64,000 nucleotides of DNA, taken from positions 186,001 to 250,000 of the forward strand of contig NZ_RKRD01000002.1 in NCBI RefSeq assembly GCF_003814745.1, given 5' to 3'. Each line of letters starts with the position of its first letter. The stretch's first letter is position 1. Positions 48,645 through 57,601 of this stretch are shown here, in pieces. A program made the translations under genes and the position numbers. The notes beneath the pieces were generated by a model that was not told the DNA's origin, ran no database searches, and saw only the letters and a program-made list of their open reading frames with translations. This DNA comes from Hydrogenoanaerobacterium saccharovorans. Its GTDB lineage: Bacteria; Bacillota; Clostridia; Oscillospirales; Ruminococcaceae.

Positions 48645-49778
48645 ATGATAGGGAAGCGAATCAGTGCGATGTTTTTTTTGCTCATGATGCTGCTCGTCCC
48701 CGTGGCGATGTGGGCTAACGGCGGTTTTAATGCGTTCCCTGTGTTTAATATTTTGCAGGTTGCCTCCGGCGAATACTCCCAACAGGCAGAGCAAAGGTTT
48801 GAAGAGAATTTTCCTCAGCGCGAAGAGCTATCGAACCTTGCTTGGAATTTGCGTTACCGTATGGGAGTCAAAGAAATAGACGGATATTTTATAACCGATA
48901 CGAGTATTATTAAAAATGTGGGCAAACCAAACCGCGATATTGTTAAAAAAAACAAATCCGCTATTATGGAGTTTACGCAAAGGGTAAACAATAAAACCTA
49001 TCTCATGCTGCTGCCTACAGCGTCGGCAATCAAACAGCGGCAGTTGCCCGATTTTGCTACACCGTACAACCAAAAAAGTTTTATTGAAGATGTATACAAA
49101 AGCTTTGGTGGCGAACTGCTTACAGTGGATGTTTACCCGATACTGTTTGCCAACCAAAACAAAAACCTATATTATAACACCGAGGACCAGATTACCCCAT
49201 TGGGCGGTTACTACACATATATGGTGCTGGGGGATAAGTTAGGAACCAATGTGAACTCGCTTGACCGGTATACGATTGAATATGTAAAACATGATTATGA
49301 GGGCAAGTTAAAAGCAAAGTTCCCGTATGCACAGGTGAAAAGCGATGTGATTACGCTTTATAACTACCGCCTTGATAAATTCTTTCGTACCTATACGGTT
49401 CGGCGTACGCAAGGCAATGAGTATGCTTCGCTGAACGATTTGTATGACCGCAGCAGTTTGCGGGGCGAAAACCCGCTGGATGTTTATTTTGGCGGAATGT
49501 CGCAAATTGTAGATATTACAATTCGTACCGGTTCGGACAAACCCAGCCCCAATAAAACCAAGCTGCTCATCGTTGGGGATGAAACGGCGAAGAGTTATGT
49601 CCCTTTTTTAACACCGCATTACAGCCAAATACAAATCATTAACGCGGTTACCGCCACACCGCAGCAGCTTGCCGATGCGGATGTTTCAAGTTTTGATCAG
49701 GTGCTGTTTGCTTTTTCTACCGACACCTACATGCACTGCGAAAATCTATCTGTAATAACAGAATTGGCAAACTCATAA
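48645..49778 (+). CDS. DHHW/AlgX-AlgJ-like SGNH-fold protein lacking the catalytic residues
   Basis: 377 residues with one N-terminal membrane anchor (residues about 8-24), the rest outside. It follows the layout of DHHW-family proteins that pair with MBOATs to O-acetylate exopolysaccharides or peptidoglycan: ENFPQREELSNLAWNLRYRM near the start, a YYNT segment, and LLIVGDETAKSYVPFLTPHY. The DHHW-equivalent site reads EDQI (residues 180-183) and the GDS serine is Glu313 (GDET), so the Ser-His-Asp triad is absent. GGAGGG precedes ATG 48645. Together with the MBOAT gene it looks like a non-catalytic pair. Confidence 0.8.
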   Translation: MIGKRISAMFFLLMMLLVPVAMWANGGFNAFPVFNILQVASGEYSQQAEQRFEENFPQREELSNLAWNLRYRMGVKEIDGYFITDTSIIKNVGKPNRDIVKKNKSAIMEFTQRVNNKTYLMLLPTASAIKQRQLPDFATPYNQKSFIEDVYKSFGGELLTVDVYPILFANQNKNLYYNTEDQITPLGGYYTYMVLGDKLGTNVNSLDRYTIEYVKHDYEGKLKAKFPYAQVKSDVITLYNYRLDKFFRTYTVRRTQGNEYASLNDLYDRSSLRGENPLDVYFGGMSQIVDITIRTGSDKPSPNKTKLLIVGDETAKSYVPFLTPHYSQIQIINAVTATPQQLADADVSSFDQVLFAFSTDTYMHCENLSVITELANS

Positions 49779-49806
49779 ACCAATGCATCGTTTAAAATTT
49801 TGCATA

Positions 49807-49837
49807 AAAAACTCCCGCTTAACCAAGCGGGAGTTTT
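49807..49837 (+). terminator. Bidirectional terminator between the DHHW-like and DUF1846 genes
   Basis: AAAACTCCCGCTT/AAGCGGGAGTTTT with a 4-base loop and T-runs on either strand; the two genes converge here. Confidence 0.93.
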
Positions 49838-49839
49838 AC

Positions 49840-51324
49840 TTATTTATGGTACAGTTTTTTGGTTTGATACTGTGGCTCGCAAGTGAGGTTCATCCCCAAC
49901 TTTTTAAATACCGAGTCATCCACCTGAGAGAGTATGACCGAAGAATGTGCCTCGCATCCCCGCAGTTTTTCTAATTGTTTCATTGCCAGTTCAGCGGTAG
50001 GGTTGGTTGCCGCACTCATGGATAACGCAATCAGAGTTTCATCGGTGTGCAGGCGGGGGTTCAGGTTGCCGAGATGATCCACTTTAAGATGCTGAATCGG
50101 CTCAATGATGATGGGCGAAATAAGGTGCATATCGTGGCTGATACCGCCCAGATATTTCAGCGCATTCAGCAGTGCCGCAGAAGAAGCCCCCAACAGAGAA
50201 GATGTTTTGCCGGTAATAATGGTGCCGTCGGGCAGTTCGATCGCAGCTGCGGGCATTCCGGTATCGGCAGCTCGTTTTCTTGCAAGTACGGCAACGGCGC
50301 GGTCGGTATGGCAAACGCCTGCTTGCTTCATCAGCAGCTCAATTTTATAAATAGAGGATGCTTCTGCCCGCCCTGTACGCTGGTCGCACAGCATATGATA
50401 GTAGCGGCGAATAATCTCCTGCTTGGAGGCATCGCGAACAACGTCATCATCAGTAATGCAGAAGCCCACCATATTTACACCCATATCGGTGGGGGATTTG
50501 TATGGGCTTTCGCCCAGTATTTTTTCAAATATTGCGTTCAGTACAGGGAAAATTTCAACATCGCGGTTGTAGTTAACCGTGGTTTTGCCATAAGCGTCAA
50601 GATGAAACGGGTCAATCATGTTGACATCGTTTAGGTCGGCAGTTGCAGCTTCATATGCCAAATTAACCGGATGTTTGAGGGGGAGATTCCAAATGGGAAA
50701 TGTCTCGAATTTGGAATAGCCCGCTTTGATACCGCGTTTGTACTCGTGGTAAAGCTGCGAAAGGCAAATTGCCATTTTACCGCTGCCCGGCCCCGGTGCT
50801 GTAACCACTACAAGCGGGCGGGTTGTTTCGATATATTCATTTTTGCCGTAACCTTCATCGCTTACAATCAATGGAATATTGGAGGGGTAACCGGCAATGG
50901 GATAGTGCAGAAATACACGTACACCCAAATTTTCAAGCCTCTTTTTAAATGCATCTGCAGCAGGCTGGCTGGAATACTGCGATATTACAACGCTGCCTAC
51001 ATACAACCCAATGTCGCGAAAAGCGTCTATCAGGCGCAGTACATCCACATCATAAGTAATGCCAAGGTCACCGCGAACTTTATTTTTCTCGATATCCGCA
51101 GCACAAATAACAATAACAATTTCTGCGCTTTCTTTCAGCTGCATCAGCATTTTTACTTTACTGTCGGGTGCAAAGCCGGGCAAAACACGTGATGCATGAA
51201 AATCATCAAAAAGTTTGCCGCCAAATTCGAGATATAGCTTATTGTCAGACTGTGAAATGCGATCCAGAATATGTTCCGATTGCATTTTCAGATATTTTTC
51301 GTTATCAAATCCAATTTCTTTCAT
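49840..51324 (-). CDS. DUF1846 family protein (UPF0371)
   Basis: 494 residues, the usual length. Family sequences are KEIGFDNEKYLKMQSEHILD at the start, GGKLFDDFHASRVLPGF, VVVTAPGPGSGKMAICLSQL (a P-loop-like stretch) and RRYYHMLCDQRTGRAEAS. Crystal structures of the family exist, but the reaction is not established; a nucleotide-binding function is inferred from the glycine-rich loop. It is transcribed alone from a clear promoter and ends at the shared terminator. Confidence 0.93.
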   Translation of the reverse strand: MKEIGFDNEKYLKMQSEHILDRISQSDNKLYLEFGGKLFDDFHASRVLPGFAPDSKVKMLMQLKESAEIVIVICAADIEKNKVRGDLGITYDVDVLRLIDAFRDIGLYVGSVVISQYSSQPAADAFKKRLENLGVRVFLHYPIAGYPSNIPLIVSDEGYGKNEYIETTRPLVVVTAPGPGSGKMAICLSQLYHEYKRGIKAGYSKFETFPIWNLPLKHPVNLAYEAATADLNDVNMIDPFHLDAYGKTTVNYNRDVEIFPVLNAIFEKILGESPYKSPTDMGVNMVGFCITDDDVVRDASKQEIIRRYYHMLCDQRTGRAEASSIYKIELLMKQAGVCHTDRAVAVLARKRAADTGMPAAAIELPDGTIITGKTSSLLGASSAALLNALKYLGGISHDMHLISPIIIEPIQHLKVDHLGNLNPRLHTDETLIALSMSAATNPTAELAMKQLEKLRGCEAHSSVILSQVDDSVFKKLGMNLTCEPQYQTKKLYHK

Positions 51325-51361
51325 AATTCCCTACCCCTCTATTTTTAAACATACACCTTAT

Positions 51362-51390
51362 ATTATAAAGACTTGTGCGGTTATTTACAA
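51362..51390 (-). promoter_or_regulatory. Promoter of the DUF1846 gene
   Basis: On the minus strand TTGTAA (51390-51385) and TATAAT (51367-51362) are spaced by 17 bases, about 38 bases before the start codon. Confidence 0.7.
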
Positions 51391-51442
51391 CCGCTGACGT
51401 AATGTTTTTAAAGCTTACCCAGAACAATTGCTTAAAAATAAC

Positions 51443-51480
51443 AAAAAAGCAGTACATCCAACGGATATAACTGCTTTTTG
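51443..51480 (-). terminator. Terminator of the small-gene cluster
   Basis: AAAAAGCAGT/ACTGCTTTTT around a loop of about 14 bases, downstream of the gene at 51495 on the minus strand, followed by TTTGTTATTTTT on that strand. Confidence 0.7.
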
Positions 51481-51494
51481 CTCACTATATAATT

Positions 51495-51734
51495 TTACAT
51501 ATGCCAGTGCGAAATATTACCTGAAAGATCGTTATCGGTTTGGAATATATTTTTCTTTATCGTATCAGAACCGCTTTGCTGCACATCACTAAATTCTGGT
51601 GTGGGCTTAATGTCTGCTTCATAGGCAACTAAAACTATATTTTTACCTGTATCGTGTTGAACTTGTTTTTGAAAGCGTTCAAGCTCACCGGCCATTCGCG
51701 GCGAAATATTTGCAATTTTGTAATCAGAATTCAA
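51495..51734 (-). CDS. Small conserved-looking protein, unknown function
   Basis: 79 residues from TTG 51734, which lies 7 bases after GAGGTG; an in-frame ATG overlaps that site and would add seven residues. The sequence MNSDYKIANISPRMAGELER then QKQVQHDTGKNIVLVAYEAD suggests a helix followed by a strand, a compact cytoplasmic protein. The tail is polar. Similar tiny proteins are widespread in Clostridia, but no function is known to me. Confidence 0.6.
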   Translation of the reverse strand: MNSDYKIANISPRMAGELERFQKQVQHDTGKNIVLVAYEADIKPTPEFSDVQQSGSDTIKKNIFQTDNDLSGNISHWHM

Positions 51735-51794
51735 AAAAATCACCTCAAACATATTTTGCACCGATGATGTGAATTTATAAACGGTAAGTTTTTG

Positions 51795-51821
51795 AAAAAA
51801 ACCGCCCCTTTTCAGGAGCGG
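51795..51821 (-). terminator. Terminator after the 51829 gene
   Basis: On the minus strand CCGCTCC/GGGGCGG (one G-U pair) with a 6-base loop, followed by seven T residues. Confidence 0.85.
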
Positions 51822-51828
51822 GAGGCTT

Positions 51829-52065
51829 TTATCTGGTATGAATGTAGCTGGCATCTGCAGCAATTTGGTACCCCATTTTGTTCAGACAATACTCAATATT
51901 GTCATAAGATACTCCCGAGCTGTTGTAATCAACAGCTACAAGGTGGGTATTGTTATCAACATAGACGGATGAAATTCCATGCAAGTTATCAAGTTTTGTT
52001 TTAATATCTTGCATATTGTGGTTGCCTCTTGTATCTTCGACAATAAAGTAAGCATTTTCAATCAT
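51829..52065 (-). CDS. Small HMA-like ferredoxin-fold protein without CxxC
   Basis: 78 residues with the strand-helix-strand pattern of heavy-metal-associated domains: AYFIVEDTRGNHNMQDIKTK, LHGISSVYVDNNTHLVAVDY and NIEYCLNKMGYQI. The CxxC metal site is replaced by RGNHNM, so copper binding of the normal kind is not expected. His and Met in that loop leave another metal possible. GAGGTG precedes ATG 52065. It lies among other tiny genes of unknown function. Confidence 0.65.
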   Translation of the reverse strand: MIENAYFIVEDTRGNHNMQDIKTKLDNLHGISSVYVDNNTHLVAVDYNSSGVSYDNIEYCLNKMGYQIAADASYIHTR

Positions 52066-52132
52066 ACTATCACCTCAATGATAGTTTCTCCAAGGGTATA
52101 GCGAAAATGAAAAGCAATTTCTGCAAATCGAT

Positions 52133-52342
52133 TTATTCTTTTTTCGATTTATATTTTTCATCCATTACTCCGGGTTTTGGAATAGAGTAAATATCGGTGT
52201 AGGATTCGGCTTCTTCATCGCTTAAAGGCGGAGTTGGTATCAGCCCTGTGCATTCGGTAGCAGATGCGATTGTGTCGAAGTCAAAAAAATCGTCATCCTG
52301 TTCGCTTTGCGGTGCAATATTTTTTTTATTTTTATCAGACAT
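52133..52342 (-). CDS. Small acidic protein, unknown function
   Basis: 69 residues, strongly charged, with the acidic stretch QSEQDDDFFDFDTIASATEC and a Pro-rich part (PTPPLSDEEAE). Likely largely disordered. AAAGGAG lies about 9 bases before ATG 52342. I do not recognise a family. Confidence 0.5.
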   Translation of the reverse strand: MSDKNKKNIAPQSEQDDDFFDFDTIASATECTGLIPTPPLSDEEAESYTDIYSIPKPGVMDEKYKSKKE

Positions 52343-52398
52343 AAGTAATCTCCTTTAAAGTTTTATGTATTTAGTATATGCATTTGGCTAAAATCAAT

Positions 52399-52596
52399 TC
52401 AGTTTTTATTATTATCAGTACTTTGAGGCGAAAGTTGTTTTTGGTTGCAAAAGCCTCTTTGTATCGAAATGGTAGTCAACGTATCTCCCAGCTGATTGAA
52501 TATGCTGCCAAGCAAGTTCAGTTCGTCGTCTGACAGACATTGCGCAATTGTATTAGCGAGCGCATTCACAGCAAAAGTAAGTTCGCAAGCATTCAT
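52399..52596 (-). CDS. DUF6774-like small helical protein
   Basis: 65 residues from ATG 52596, 7 bases after GAGGTG; the upstream in-frame GTG is part of that site. The sequence CELTFAVNALANTIAQCLSD then DELNLLGSIFNQLGDTLTTI is like small Clostridial proteins grouped as DUF6774. Two helices with two conserved-looking Cys (residues 4 and 20). Function unknown; the local cluster of tiny genes may be sporulation-related, which is only a guess. Confidence 0.6.
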   Translation of the reverse strand: MNACELTFAVNALANTIAQCLSDDELNLLGSIFNQLGDTLTTISIQRGFCNQKQLSPQSTDNNKN

Positions 52597-52708
52597 AAAA
52601 TTCACCTCGTAACATTGTATGCTGCAAATGGCTTGGCGGCTTATGGCTGTTGCAATATGAGTTATAATCAGCGCTGAATTTGATGAACAAAACAGGGCGG
52701 CAGGAATA

Positions 52709-54226
52709 CTAATTCCCTAAGTTTTCGCGGTATTCAGACGGAGATACACCTGTAATGCTTTTAAAAATTCTGCTGAAGTAATGCTGGTCAAAGTAACCGA
52801 CATACTCACTTATTTGCTTTACCTCCATTGCAGGGTTGTCGTGCATGAGCTGTTTCGCGGTAGCAATTCTCAAACCGATCACATATTTCATAGGGGTTTC
52901 GCCGGTACTGCGCTTGTACATTTTTATAATGTAGGATGGTGTAAAGTTGAATTTTTGAGCAATATCGTCTAGCGTAATATTACTGTTGTAATTTTTTATG
53001 AGATAGTTTTTAATTTCCGTAATTAACTCTTGATTCTCCACTGCAACCGAACTGTTAAACATCACCGGCAATGAGTTCCAAAAATTAGTTGAAAGGTTTA
53101 ACGTGCTGAGGGGGAGTGCCATTTTATCAAAAATTGTATACTCAATATGATAAAGCTCCGCTTCGCTCATACATGTGGTGTGCTGCTGCAATAGTTTAAG
53201 CAGTTGGTGAATATATTCCTCAATCCATATTTGAGGCATTTTGTTTTTAATAATATTGTCCAATTGGGTTGTAATTTCGGTCTCGATTAAATCTGTATCT
53301 TCGTTGTTAATAAGATTAATCAGCCTTGTTTTAAAATCTCTGCCTAAAACCGAGATAGGCAATTTCGAATCGGTCAAAGCAGCTTCCATTAATATAGTTT
53401 CATCCATAACAAGCTGCCGCCTTAGCACAAGGCGCAAATCTTCCACTTGAGTACTCAGGCTTTTTAAAGTATCGTAATACGAATAATAAATATGTACCTT
53501 AATTTGTTTAAATTCTTTTTTAAAGTAATCATACAAAGAGTCTAATAACTCTATACATTTATCTTTATTGTTGATAGAAAACATAATGAATTTAGTATTT
53601 GGGCTTAATTCATCAAAGACAAATGCCTCACAGTCTTCGCTTGGTAAAAAACCGAGGTCGACCTCGTCCCATAAGCTATTAAAATAACTCCTTACTAAGG
53701 TGGAAGGCACGTAGTTGCATAAATTGCCTAAGTTTACAATGGATAAAATGTTGGTACAATCTGCCAATCTGCAAGGAAGATCTTCAAGCGACTCTGTGTT
53801 AATAATCTTTTGCAGCTGCTGCTTTGTTTCAAAATGTTTATTCTTTTGCAGCACATGTTTCAGTTTTGTTAGTATATTTTTAAGCGCATTGGTTCTGATT
53901 GGTTTTAGCAGATAATCTTCAACACCCAGCCTTATGGCGTGTTGAGCATATTCAAATTCTGCATAGCCGCTTATGATTACAACTTGGATGTTGGGGCAAA
54001 TCTGTTTTGCTTTTTCAGCCAATACCAGCCCATTCACAATTGGCATTCTTATATCGGTAAAGAGTACATCCGGCTTTAGAGTATGAATCAGTTCTAACCC
54101 ATCTTTGCCGTTTGTGGCAGATGCACATATTTCAAAGCTTGGGTCACATAATGTTATACTTTCAATAATGTTATTTCTTATGAGCTTTTCGTCCTCAACT
54201 ACGATGGCTTTAAAGGTTAAATTCAT
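52709..54226 (-). CDS. Response regulator with AraC-type DNA-binding domain (YesN family)
   Basis: 505 residues from ATG 54226 (GGAGGAG upstream), starting inside the kinase gene. The receiver domain spans residues 1-125 with the phospho-acceptor Asp58 in VLFTDIRMP and Lys in DYLLKPI. A long middle part follows, then an AraC HTH pair in the last 100 residues (LDDIAQKFNFTPSYIIKMYK, QISEYVGYFDQHYFSRIFKS). YesN-type regulators turn on nearby ABC transporters and glycosidases. The adjacent divergent sugar transporter operon is the obvious target. Confidence 0.95.
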   Translation of the reverse strand: MNLTFKAIVVEDEKLIRNNIIESITLCDPSFEICASATNGKDGLELIHTLKPDVLFTDIRMPIVNGLVLAEKAKQICPNIQVVIISGYAEFEYAQHAIRLGVEDYLLKPIRTNALKNILTKLKHVLQKNKHFETKQQLQKIINTESLEDLPCRLADCTNILSIVNLGNLCNYVPSTLVRSYFNSLWDEVDLGFLPSEDCEAFVFDELSPNTKFIMFSINNKDKCIELLDSLYDYFKKEFKQIKVHIYYSYYDTLKSLSTQVEDLRLVLRRQLVMDETILMEAALTDSKLPISVLGRDFKTRLINLINNEDTDLIETEITTQLDNIIKNKMPQIWIEEYIHQLLKLLQQHTTCMSEAELYHIEYTIFDKMALPLSTLNLSTNFWNSLPVMFNSSVAVENQELITEIKNYLIKNYNSNITLDDIAQKFNFTPSYIIKMYKRSTGETPMKYVIGLRIATAKQLMHDNPAMEVKQISEYVGYFDQHYFSRIFKSITGVSPSEYRENLGN

Positions 54227-56015
54227 ACTGCTCCTCCTTATCGGTATCCAGTAAACCACCTATTTTAACAAATGCACCGCCGCTGGTGTTGTTACCATAT
54301 TCAAATAGAGTGTTTTTACCATAATGCAAAAATAGGCGCATGTAAATATTTATTAATCCCATACCATCCAACTCATAGAATTGACGGTTTTCTGCTGCAC
54401 TGCTTATTTGCCGGTCAAGCTCTTGTATCGTTTCGGCAGTAAATCCATCACCATTGTCGCTCACACGAACCATCCATTCGGTTTCGTTTATCTCTCCATC
54501 AATTTGTATGTGCCATGGGGGAGCGCAATTGGTGGCATACTTTGTACAGTTTTCAACCAGGGGCTGGATGATAAGCTTTGGGATTGTTACGTTTTCTATC
54601 GATTTAGGGATATTTACAGAAAGCTTAATATCATCTTCGAAACGCACTTGCATCAACTCAATATAAGATTGGGTATGTTGCAATTCTTCGTGGATTGTGA
54701 CTAAATTGGCTGAGCCGGATGAAATGTATCGCATCATGTCGGTAAGGTCGCAGCACATGGATATAATTTTTTCATCTTCGCCCTTATCGGCTAAAATGCT
54801 TATAGTAGTTAAAGTGTTATACAAAAAGTGGGGGTTCATTTGAGACTGCAACGCCAACATTCGCGATTGCATTTCTGCACTTCGCATAGAAACAATTTCG
54901 TCAAGTGAATTTTGGAGCCTCATACACATGTTTTTATAAGTCAAAATCAAATTATCAAGTTCATCAATGTTAGAATTTATCATTTGTGGTTCGCTGTTTG
55001 GCAATTGGGTTAGTGTTAACTTGGTTATGGCTTCATTTATATGTTTAATTGGCATGGTTAAACTTTTTGAAATCGTATATGTAATTAAAAGGGTGATGTA
55101 CATCCCCAATAAACTCAATATAAAAACACTGTCTCTCAGTTTAAAGATGGGTGCAAATAAGCTAGAATGCGGCTGAGCGATTACGACATCAAATCCGGTA
55201 AAATCAGAGCTTCGCCTTACAATTGTTTGCTTTGTTTTTTCTATCGCAGCTACAACTTGATTTTTATTTGAATTTTCAAAAGGCAGCAAATACATTTTTG
55301 CGCGGTCCGTATTTGACAGAAACGGATAAACCAAATTTCCATGAGAATCAAACACAAAAATTTCCATCCCATCAGCGTCAGTGCTGACATTTTTTATGAT
55401 GTTTTCTATGGAACTGTATGTCAGTTGGATTTCCAGAAATCCATCTTTTTCGGTACCCCATTGCTTAGAAAATGTGCGGCAAAGCGATAAAACAGGTTTT
55501 CTGTTATTAAAAAATGGGGCAAAATGTGTGCCCACAATTGTTTTTGCTCCATTGCTTTGTTCACTATCAGCTAACCACATTACTTTACCAATATCTTGTT
55601 TTGAGAGTGTGGTAAATACCGAAGTGTTTCCGCTTGCAATAAACTCGCCGCTTTTGCGAAAAACATTCACTTGATATTTGGATACAGAAGGCCCCAAACA
55701 AGAATACAAATAAGAATTGAACTGGTACTGCAGCATTAAGCTCCCGCTTTTGTAATTATACATATCAGAATAAACAAGGTTTACAAATTCAGGCGAATAA
55801 AGTAAACGCGTGGATAAATCATTTACTTCGCTAAATAAATTATCTAATTCTTTGTTTAATGTATTGCTAAGCTGCAACATCGAAGCCGTGGCATTTTTTT
55901 TTAATGTATTTGCAGTAAAATAATAAAAAAATAACGAAAAAATTAGCATAATGCACATCACCAGTACACCATACCAAGCAAACAACTTCATCTTAATACT
56001 TTTAAATATTTTCAT
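54210..56015 (-). CDS. Sensor histidine kinase (YesM family)
   Basis: 601 residues with membrane spans at about 12-34 and 296-316 and an extracellular sensing domain between them. HAMP follows, then a His-kinase domain with His396 in QMNPHFLYNTL and ATP-binding boxes near LVENCTKYATN, VSDNGDGF and GMGLINIYM. It likely senses a sugar outside the cell, alone or with the solute-binding protein, and phosphorylates the YesN-type regulator, whose gene overlaps its 3' end by 17 bases. Confidence 0.95.
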   Translation of the reverse strand: MKIFKSIKMKLFAWYGVLVMCIMLIFSLFFYYFTANTLKKNATASMLQLSNTLNKELDNLFSEVNDLSTRLLYSPEFVNLVYSDMYNYKSGSLMLQYQFNSYLYSCLGPSVSKYQVNVFRKSGEFIASGNTSVFTTLSKQDIGKVMWLADSEQSNGAKTIVGTHFAPFFNNRKPVLSLCRTFSKQWGTEKDGFLEIQLTYSSIENIIKNVSTDADGMEIFVFDSHGNLVYPFLSNTDRAKMYLLPFENSNKNQVVAAIEKTKQTIVRRSSDFTGFDVVIAQPHSSLFAPIFKLRDSVFILSLLGMYITLLITYTISKSLTMPIKHINEAITKLTLTQLPNSEPQMINSNIDELDNLILTYKNMCMRLQNSLDEIVSMRSAEMQSRMLALQSQMNPHFLYNTLTTISILADKGEDEKIISMCCDLTDMMRYISSGSANLVTIHEELQHTQSYIELMQVRFEDDIKLSVNIPKSIENVTIPKLIIQPLVENCTKYATNCAPPWHIQIDGEINETEWMVRVSDNGDGFTAETIQELDRQISSAAENRQFYELDGMGLINIYMRLFLHYGKNTLFEYGNNTSGGAFVKIGGLLDTDKEEQYEFNL

Positions 56016-56084
56016 AACATCACCTGTCTGCGTTTATTATATCAAAATTTATCAAAAATTGCCATACTACATAAAAAAACTCAA

Positions 56085-56165
56085 TATTATCCACATGTTT
56101 GATATAAAGTGTACTATATAATCCACCAGCGATAAAATCCACTTAGAATGTTTGATATAATCCAT
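56085..56165 (+). promoter_or_regulatory. Repeated motifs in the divergent control region
   Basis: ATGTTTGATATAA occurs twice (56095-56107 and 56148-56160), 53 bases apart. A second motif, TATAATCCAC-like, occurs at 56085, 56117, 56133 and 56156. They lie between the two-component genes and the transporter operon and are candidate sites for the AraC-type regulator. On the minus strand a TATAAT (56041-56036) probably belongs to the kinase promoter. Confidence 0.55.
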
Positions 56166-56230
56166 TCCATTTAAAGGAAGATTGGATTAAAATTTAATTA
56201 CAGGTTAATAAAATATTTAGGAGGTACATT

Positions 56231-57538
56231 ATGAAAAAATCGTTGGTTAGTATTTTTTTGGCAGTTGCCATGACAGCATCTGTTTTGTCGGGTTGTGCAT
56301 CAGCTCCTGCTCCTTCCGCGTCAGGCAGCGCCTCGCCTACTGAGGCAGAACCGGCTAAGGACGTTACACTTGTTGTTGCATCTTCTGCAAACTGGACAAA
56401 GGATATTGACAAGGAAATTGCTGAGAAGTTTACAGCAGAAACCGGCATAAAAGTAGAATTTCAAGCAACTCCCGATGACCAGTATTCCAACGTACTAAAA
56501 GCAAAACTTTCTACCGGCGAAGGCCCCGATATTTTTCTTTGCCAGTCGGGCGTAGGTATGAACGAGTTCCTCCCGGATAAAAACTTCCTTGATTTGTCGA
56601 ACGAGCCATGGGTAAGCCGTTATGTTGACTGGGCAAAGTCAGGTACAACCTATAATGGTAAAATTGTAGCAATGAACCTGTGGTCGGCTGATGGCTGGGG
56701 TCTGCTTTATGACCCGGCAAAATTTGAAAAAGCGGGCGTTACGGCGGTTCCTAAAACTTATGAGGAATTTGATGCTGCTTGCTCAAAATTAGTGCAGGCA
56801 GGTTACGTGCCTGTTTACGAATTCGGCAGTGCAATTTGGCATCAGCCTCTATGGCTGAATGCAGTAGGCAGCACGGCAGAAGCTACAAATCCCGACTATT
56901 TAAAGGCCTTGAACGATAACACATTAAAGTTTGCAGATGTTCCATCCTATGAGCTTGCGCTTACACAGTTAAAGCAGTTTGCAGATAAAGGCTATTTCGG
57001 AAAAGACTTTATGGCGCAAACATGGGAAACCTCTATCGATAATATGGCAGCAGATAAATATGCAATGATATTGACTTATACAACCTACCCGAACGAGGTT
57101 ATGGCGGCTCACCCCAACAGCGGTGCGGATAAGTGGGAAATGTTCCCCGTCCCGTTTGCAGACAACACCAAATTTGCCATGTCTTCCGGCGGCGTAGTTC
57201 ATGCCATCAATAAAAATTCAAAAAATATCGATGCAGCAAAAGCTTATTTGGAATTCCGCTCCAAAAAAGAAAATGCAGCACAATTTTATGCCGCGCGCAC
57301 TGACTTGGGCTCGACAGCATTTAACGATGTTGAGGGGAAAATTACTTTGGCATTTGATACCGTTAACAAAAATTCAAACGCTTCGGTGCTTGACCTTCAA
57401 ACAGGCAGCCAGTTCTTCGATTTAACGACAATGGGCAAATACTTCCAAGAATTGTACATGGGTACAAAAACACCCAAGCAAGTTCTCGAAGCTATTGACA
57501 GTGACCGTGCAAAGATGTTTGAGGCAATAGCAAAATAA
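56231..57538 (+). CDS. Sugar ABC transporter solute-binding lipoprotein
   Basis: 435 residues. The signal peptide ends in the lipobox LSGC (Cys22), followed by a Ala/Ser/Pro linker. The rest is a family 1 extracellular solute-binding protein: VEFQATPDDQYSNVLKAKLS, GEGPDIFLCQSGVG, WGLLYDPAKFEKAGV and NMAADKYAMILTYTTYPNEV. It collects an oligosaccharide at the cell surface for the two permeases that follow. A strong hairpin after the gene probably lets it be made in excess over them. The ATPase subunit is not in the window and is probably shared (MsmX-type). Confidence 0.96.
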   Translation: MKKSLVSIFLAVAMTASVLSGCASAPAPSASGSASPTEAEPAKDVTLVVASSANWTKDIDKEIAEKFTAETGIKVEFQATPDDQYSNVLKAKLSTGEGPDIFLCQSGVGMNEFLPDKNFLDLSNEPWVSRYVDWAKSGTTYNGKIVAMNLWSADGWGLLYDPAKFEKAGVTAVPKTYEEFDAACSKLVQAGYVPVYEFGSAIWHQPLWLNAVGSTAEATNPDYLKALNDNTLKFADVPSYELALTQLKQFADKGYFGKDFMAQTWETSIDNMAADKYAMILTYTTYPNEVMAAHPNSGADKWEMFPVPFADNTKFAMSSGGVVHAINKNSKNIDAAKAYLEFRSKKENAAQFYAARTDLGSTAFNDVEGKITLAFDTVNKNSNASVLDLQTGSQFFDLTTMGKYFQELYMGTKTPKQVLEAIDSDRAKMFEAIAK

Positions 57539-57548
57539 CATTTACGAT

Positions 57549-57588
57549 TTGCAAGGGACGCTGGTAATGTCCCTTGCAATTCTTTTTT
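57549..57588 (+). terminator. Intercistronic hairpin after the binding-protein gene
   Basis: TTGCAAGGGAC/GTCCCTTGCAA with a 9-base loop and a TTCTTTTTT tail, 10 bases after the stop. It can end part of the transcripts or protect the 3' end of the upstream message, raising binding protein over permease. Confidence 0.85.
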
Positions 57589-57601
57589 ATGGAGGTCAAG
57601 G

